Source of the DNA: Chlorophyllum brunneum | Taxonomy: Eukaryota > Basidiomycota > Agaricomycetes > Agaricales > Agaricaceae | DNA: 64,000 nucleotides | Direction of reading: 5' to 3' | NCBI GenBank assembly: GCA_963576785.1 | Contig: OY756146.1 | Coordinates: forward strand, 930,001 to 994,000 | Program-made: the position numbers and the translations under genes | The notes under the pieces: generated by a model | Databases searched by the model: none | What the model saw: the letters and a program-made list of their open reading frames with translations, nothing else | What the model was told of the DNA's origin: nothing | Part shown: in pieces, positions 58,270-64,000 of the stretch | How positions within the stretch are numbered: position 1 is the stretch's first letter | Layout: each line of letters opens with the position of its first letter

Positions 58270-58343
58270 CCAACGGTAGCTACGTTTCTCGTCCTGTACT
58301 TGACTTGGAATGTAACGGATTTCACCTCCCCTCACCCCAACGG

Positions 58344-60295
58344 CTACAACACAACCATTGACGGATTATCGCTAAAATAGTTCCCAACAAGGGCAGCTTC
58401 GTAATCCCAACACGCATCGACCATCAGCGCCCTCCCAAGTCCACATCTCTCCATCACGACCGCCACCTTTGCCTGATCTACCGCGCCAAAATTTGATGAC
58501 ATCATTTCCACTCTAAGCTGGTCAGGTACAGGCGGCAACGAGCTGAAAATCGCTCTCGCCGAGTTCACCTGGGCCAGATACTCAATCCGCGGAATTTTGG
58601 GTTGGTGCTTGGTTTGACTGTTGATAGTGTTTTCTATAGTTCCGAATTCTTTGATGAACTTGTGTGCGCGTGAGGGACCAACACCCTTGATGCGCTGGGA
58701 GAAATCCGTGCCGAGGAGGATGGCAAAGTCAATGTATGCATCTTTGGTGAGGTCGAGGGCTTCACGGATGTCCCCTCCATGAATGAGAGTTAGAGGGCTA
58801 TTGTGACTTGTGATATTACGAATCAGTGGGGCGCCGTAGACGAGAACGTCCTGAACACATTGGTCAACCTCAATTTCGAAATAGTCAGCCCAATGACATG
58901 TCCTCACCGAATCCTCACTAACAACGTAATCCGCCAACCCTCTCAAAGCCAAAGACGAAGCTAGCGCCTCTCCCTCATGCTCGCCCTCAATCTCGTAACA
59001 AAGTACGCCCATCGCTTCTAGAATCTCCCTCGACTCCAAATACGTACTCTTGGTCGGAACACACGTCCGTCTCTGATAGGAATCCGCCACAACTCCACTT
59101 CTCGTCGCCAAAGCGTCCAAACGATCTTCAGCCGCGTCGAGCACAAAATGGTCTAGAGCGAGTGCCGCCGATCCCCGTGCGTCTGGTGGCATAGGGGGTG
59201 TCGGTAAGGCAGTAGTCTCCGTTGAAGTGGAGGTTGCAAGTGTAAGTTCGTCCCAGACTTTTCCCTCTTCCAGCGTGAGCTCGCACTGGGTCTTGCTCAA
59301 CACAAGATCCTCCTCAACGTCGTTCTCGTCCGTTGTAACGGGCGCAATCGAGGGAACCGCGGATGTACTCTCAGGCAGAGGGAAGGATGCAACTTTTGAA
59401 ATGCTCGATCGAAAATCACGATAGGAGCTTAACAACACCGTTTTGAGATCTTCTGCCGACGGTACAACCACCGGTACACCCAGTCCAGGAGTTCCAAGAC
59501 CCAGAAAACTCGAATCCTGCGCTTGTTGTGCGGGGGTATACACTGGGGTATCGGACCTTACCTCTGGCACAACTAGTTGCTTTTCTTGTTCTTCATCAAC
59601 CAAAGGAGCACCCCCGCCACTCAGGACGCGCAATCGCTCCCCAACACGAGTCAATCCATCGAGAGTACCGAGGGTACCAGTATGATCGCTCGGATTGAGT
59701 CTCGAGAGTATCTCCGCAATCGTACTCTTCCCCTTCTCATCGAGGGATCGAACACCAGTCATCACCGTTTTCAGCTTTTGTAACCGTTTGGTGCGTAGGG
59801 ATTCTAGTGTGCCACGGGATACGTCTAAGCGTCTCGTTGCCTTTCTCCTCCCAAGCTAGTAAAGTAAATACATCAACCCCGAAAATGGAAGAGGGTAAAA
59901 AAAGAACTATACGCACCTCATCAGCTTTTGCCAAACTTCGCATTTGGCCATCGAATATACATATAGCAGAAATATCATTCTCGTTCATCTCTCTCGCAAG
60001 ATTATACCATCCAAGAACATGTCGAAAGGGATGTGGCGATGGTGCATAGTGTAGCCTTTGAGTGATAAGTGTTCCGTCTCTAATAAACCCTTGTTAGCTT
60101 TCTACTCAGGCTTGCTTCGACAGAAAGGTGCACATTACAAGTCTCTTCCCGGCTAGGTCTCTCAGCCTGTTCGGTAATTTATGAATAATTTGTGGACTAC
60201 ATCGTTACACAGAAGTCAAAAGAAAAGGCTCTAGCAATAGAGGGATACACGTACAAAGTCTTCTGTAAGAATGGTGTAAATCCTTGAACCCCCAT
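58344..60295 (-). CDS. XPG/FEN-like structure-specific nuclease (Rad2 superfamily)
   Basis: Start MGVQGFTPFLQKTL (ATG 60295), stop TAG 58346-58344. XPG-N elements: the N-terminal MGVQG amine, LVIDGTLITQRLHYA (first catalytic Asp), ICIFDGQMRSLAKADELGRR (second Asp and the K/R helical arch). A long acidic/Ser linker of about 200 residues follows. XPG-I: YLESREILEAMGVLCYEIEG then EHEGEALASSLALRGLADYV and VSEDS|DVLVYG, with the E-x-E-A and D-x-D acids. H2TH: LLGTDFSQRIKGVGPSRAHK. The class cuts flap or bubble DNA with two metal ions. It lacks a C-terminal PCNA peptide that I can see. Length about 560 residues, between FEN1 and XPG. Four or more introns, one of 57 nt in frame with both exons (58851-58907). 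Confidence 0.82.
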
Positions 60296-60708
60296 TAAAG
60301 ATGTCGCGATATTTGTGGAGTCGTGTCTTGAGTGCCCAGTTTCTAGGCACCGTTATATATTACTTCGGTCTGGTATGGTGCTATGTGGCCAGAAAGAGGC
60401 CATATATATACTATGCCCCGGAGGTCAATGCGGTAGGTGTGATGGGTCCAAAATGTGGCGGTGGTGTCCTGTCCAAGGATCTCCAAACACTTGGACAGAA
60501 TTCACGACCCCCGTTCACGTGATCGTGCCCAAACACCATCCTCGATCGAGCCAGCTCAAAACAGGACGAGAGAGAAAGAAAAATGAAGATTCGAATTTTC
60601 CCCTGACACGAATAGCCAGATAGGTACAGAACGTCCTACAATTATATACCAGATACAACCGATCCATCCACTGAGACCCTCCGACACCACAAGAAACCCT
60701 GAGCTCCT
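60296..60708. other. Intergenic between the nuclease and alpha-COP genes
   Basis: A plus-strand frame at 60301-60522 (MSRYLWSRVLSAQFLG) overlaps only the nuclease 5' region and has no partner exon. The gap must hold the nuclease promoter and the alpha-COP 3' UTR. Confidence 0.4.
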
Positions 60709-63700
60709 TTACCAAGCTGCAGGTAATCCAGCAGCCGGTGCTCCAATCTCAGTCAGCTCCATCAACGGGTCGAGTTTTCCTTTGTACTCCGGCAGGTACG
60801 CAGCATCCGTGTATGGACAATGGACCGATGACGAACCCTTGTAGATTGGCGTGTACGTCGCGGCACAAATCTCAAACTGTGTGAACTCGTCATATGAAAT
60901 TTCTACCGTGTTTCGGGGATTACGGTCTCCAGCAGCGATACGTTGTCTCGCCTATGCACAAAAGAGGAATGCGGGGGAAATAAGTGTGTTAGATCAAAGC
61001 ACAACGTGACAAAAGAAGAAAAGTACCTGTGCGGCAATCTTAGGGTCAGGGTTGAGCTCCAATAAACGCTTTGCAAAGCGTGCAGCATGTGCCTGATTGT
61101 TTGCCTTAGCAAATGCACCAATAGCACTGCGAAGCGCAATTTGGAGGTGCGGAGGCTGTAATTCGCAATGCGTGAAGTACGCGGCGAGCTCAAGGTTTCT
61201 CCGAAGATTGTCAGGCTCTTGCTCCACAACACGCCTACGCTCGAGCTCGATAGAGACACCGAGCAAGTATTCCCGGGCAGAAGTCACAGTGTCTCTCCAC
61301 TAAAAGGATGGTTGAGTACCACAGAGACGGAAAGCATATATTGGTGCGAACCTGTTTGGCCTCATCATCTGAGGCAATGACAACCAGCAATAAAGCTTGC
61401 AGCACCGCGCGGAATGTTGCCTGTGCATCCGCAAGTTTATTACCTGACACAAATCGGTAACCTTCCGCTAGTTCTGACCGCACGGATTGTAGGGAACGCG
61501 CCGACACAGGTAAAACCTTACTGGGTGCGGATTCTCCAGGATTCCGTCTGACATGTAACTTCAGAGGAGGGAGGGAGGCAAAAGGTGAGAGGTAAACATG
61601 TGACGAGCGATATATCGACAAGAAGAGGGGTTTGAGAAGTGCAAAGTTGCTGATACCGAATTGACGATTGAGCAGCTAATAAAGTCCGTTAGACTAAAGA
61701 TATTAGTGGATGGATGAACACTCACCTGCATAGCAGATTCAAACGATCCAGCAGCGACGTGATCAGCTGCCAACGGTGAATTCCGCACCCACAACTCCGT
61801 CTCATCCACACCAGGTGCCGCACCTGCACCCAGTTCCTCTTCATCCTCTGCAGCCTCTTCGCCAGTCTCCGCCTCCTGGAACTCGTCCCCATCCGCATCC
61901 AATTCCCATCCACCTTCTTCAGGATCAATCTCCTCATGAATCTCCTCATCCCTGGCCCAAGCATCCAGAGCCGAAGATGCCGCCGCATTGGCATCCCCAT
62001 TAACGTACGCAGGCTCAACACCACCTTCCAAGGTTCCATTTACCATTGCACGATCGAGGAAGTTTTCGCCTTGTGAAATTATTGGCCAGTTGAGGTTTTC
62101 AGTTGAGGTGACAACGGGTGGAGGTCGGAGTGTTGATGCACCGAACGTTGGTACATCATCGATGTCGGCCTCTGTGAGACCAGCAGCTTCCAGAATTTCT
62201 GTCGCAAGTTCATCGAGACCGTTTCCTTTCGCTGTCAGATATGCCAAAGGATCTATGAGGAGAGATGAAAGATGTGAATATGGATATGAATATGAAAAGT
62301 AATACGTACGAAGGCCAACGTCCCTCAGGACAGCAATCCTGCCAGCAACATCACCAGCATATAAAGCGTTATGAAAACGAGACATAGGGTCACCACGGAC
62401 ATCTGCAATCTTTTGCATCTTGGACAGCTTATCTGTGCTACCAGTGGCGAGGTAGAGGAAGGATAGCCTATCAAAATTCTTCGTTTGCTGGTAGGCTTTC
62501 TCAACGATCTATCGACAGAGTTCAGCGATAGTCCAGGTTTGGTGTGATAATAATATACCTTGTGATTGCCCTGCTTCAAGGCCTGCTGAGCCAACCTCTC
62601 CCAACAATCAGGTCGGTTGATCTGCTTGGCGGTCTCCATTGCAACGTCAAGGTTTCCACACTCGATAGCAAGCTCGAAGCGAGTATTGGTGTCTTGAACA
62701 AAGTGGAGGGCGATCTAGGAGGGGCACATGCATTAAGTCCCGTCCAACAGAGCGAAAATAATATTTTACCTCAGGGAAGTCCTTCTTTTGTAAATACGCG
62801 ATGATACTCTGGCCAAGGAGGCTGGACGTCCGGATAATATACAACATTTCCTCATGATTATTCTTCAGTAAAGCAAGCTTAAAGCGATACTCAGTCGGAT
62901 CGAAAGTGATAGTGCGAGGTCGAGCAGATCGGTCAAGGCAATGAACGGTCTTGCCCTTCACCCGAGTAAGATAGACGGGGTTATCCAAAGTGCAAATAAC
63001 TCCGTGATCACTAACGGAAAATTAGCCATGGTTAGAATAATGGATACGTGACTTACCCTTGTGACAGGCAATACTTAACATGGTTGAGAGTCGAATACAA
63101 GAAAACGCCAGAATCGTCCCAAGCGCCAGACTTGATACGAATAGTCTCATGGATCAAAGTATGCTGTGAGAAGTTTTTGTTGGCAATAGTGATGGCTAGG
63201 CGCTCAATGAGCAATGAAAACTAGAAATCCAAATCAGACAGACTCACTATGCTTGCTCATGAGGGCAACGAGTGTTCCATCATTACTCCATACGACGTAC
63301 TTGACAGGAGGGCTGTTGAGCTCCGCGATGGTCTTCTGCTGTTGTATATCATATAGGACCACCGACGAAGTGGAACTCAAGATGAGACAAGCAGTGCCAC
63401 CATAGAAGATCTCGTTTGTCTGAACGGGGGGTTTGATCGACTTTACTGCTGAATTGGACAGATCGCGAACTTCGATAAGCTTCGGATTGCCGTGAGCGCC
63501 AAGTTATTGACTCGATGGAAGTAAACCCACCTGCGTAGCCTTGTCGAGCACAGCAAACCTGTTCCTCGCGACAAATATAGCACTCTGTCCATTGCCCCTC
63601 TTTCCACCCACGCTCGAGTCCTTGACCTCTCCTTGTGCAGACTGGGGCAAGGACGCAAGCTCGTACAGCCCATTGTCAGAGCTAATGGTCAGAATCACAG

Positions 63701-64000
63701 ACCGCTCAGCTGGGTTGAAGCTGATTGTCCTTGGGGGAAGGTAAGGACTACCAAACTTGCGTACGCTGAGGAGTCCGATATCCGATCCAGTGGAGAAGTC
63801 ATAAGCGCGGACATACTTGTCCCGGACATAATACAGCGTATCTTGATGCACCGTAAACGCGGGTCGTTCACGCTCGAGCTTGAAGACAATCAAACCACTG
63901 TCGTGTCCAGCAGCGAAGAGATTGAGATTAGGATGTGAGGCGAGGACCCAGAACCTGTCTTGTTCCCGCCTGAATGTTTGGATGGCAGTCCTCTTTGCCA
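60709..64000 (-). CDS. COP1: Coatomer subunit alpha (alpha-COP), 5' partial
   Basis: The gene enters from the right edge and ends at TAA 60711-60709 after [11 protein letters not shown]. The visible part starts after the first WD40 propeller: [31 protein letters not shown], then the second propeller ([16 protein letters not shown] strands, [22 protein letters not shown]), the alpha-solenoid ([67 protein letters not shown]) and the C-terminal coatomer epsilon-binding domain ([49 protein letters not shown]). Alpha-COP coats Golgi-to-ER COPI vesicles. A Glu/Asp linker ([19 protein letters not shown]) precedes the last domain. About ten introns. N-terminal propeller lies outside the window. Confidence 0.94.

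Noticed and set aside
60301..60623. Plus-strand frame with a hydrophobic start upstream of the nuclease
   Set aside because: It has no splice partner or conserved motif and sits in the promoter of a divergent gene.

Overview
The window looks like nuclear DNA of a filamentous basidiomycete, most likely an Agaricomycete. Almost every gene is broken by many short introns (about 50-75 nt, GT...AG), the encoded proteins are fungal, and the window carries seven-transmembrane families typical of mushroom-forming fungi (a DUF6533-type protein and a second, unnamed family). Gene models below were assembled by hand from splice-site consensus and protein-family motifs, so outer limits are usually firmer than internal exon borders.

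Layout. 1-4.3 kb: 3' end of a His-rich protein, a CT microsatellite, a doubtful small gene and an aldo/keto reductase (-). 4.3-9.2 kb: the GID ubiquitin-ligase subunit FYV10/MAEA (+), an intron-containing tRNA-Thr(CGU) (-) and a PAQR/adiponectin-receptor-like protein (+). 10.5-20.8 kb: a cytochrome P450 with a large low-complexity insertion (+), the mitochondrial factor RRG9 (-), coactosin (+), a diamine acetyltransferase-like GNAT (+) and the NAC beta subunit (+). 20.8-33.3 kb is an accessory, gene-poor block: a decayed gene, the four-exon RPA3 (-), a many-exon DUF6533 gene with 19- and 20-nt exons (-), an alpha/beta hydrolase (+), and a pseudogene plus a possible remnant of the unnamed 7-TM family (-). 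33.3-46.2 kb: ASCC2/CUE3 (-), a small hypothetical gene (+), an intact 7-TM copy (-), PIG-S (-), an NCoR/SNT1-like SANT corepressor (+) and a PIN4-type parvulin (-). 47-64 kb: RLI1/ABCE1 (+), a second intact 7-TM copy (-), a very large LIM-domain protein (-), a small helical protein (+), an XPG/FEN-like nuclease (-) and the 3' two-thirds of alpha-COP (-), which runs off the right edge.

The genes are not an operon or a biosynthetic cluster. Most are conserved housekeeping genes: ribosome recycling and rescue (RLI1, ASCC2/CUE3), nascent-chain handling (NAC beta), GPI anchoring (PIG-S), COPI traffic, replication (RPA3) and protein turnover (FYV10). Between them lie fast-changing accessory segments. 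The most notable accessory element is the unnamed 7-TM family: two intact same-strand copies with matching exon layout, one pseudogene and one faint remnant within about 21 kb. I see no CRISPR array, rRNA or recognisable intact transposon.
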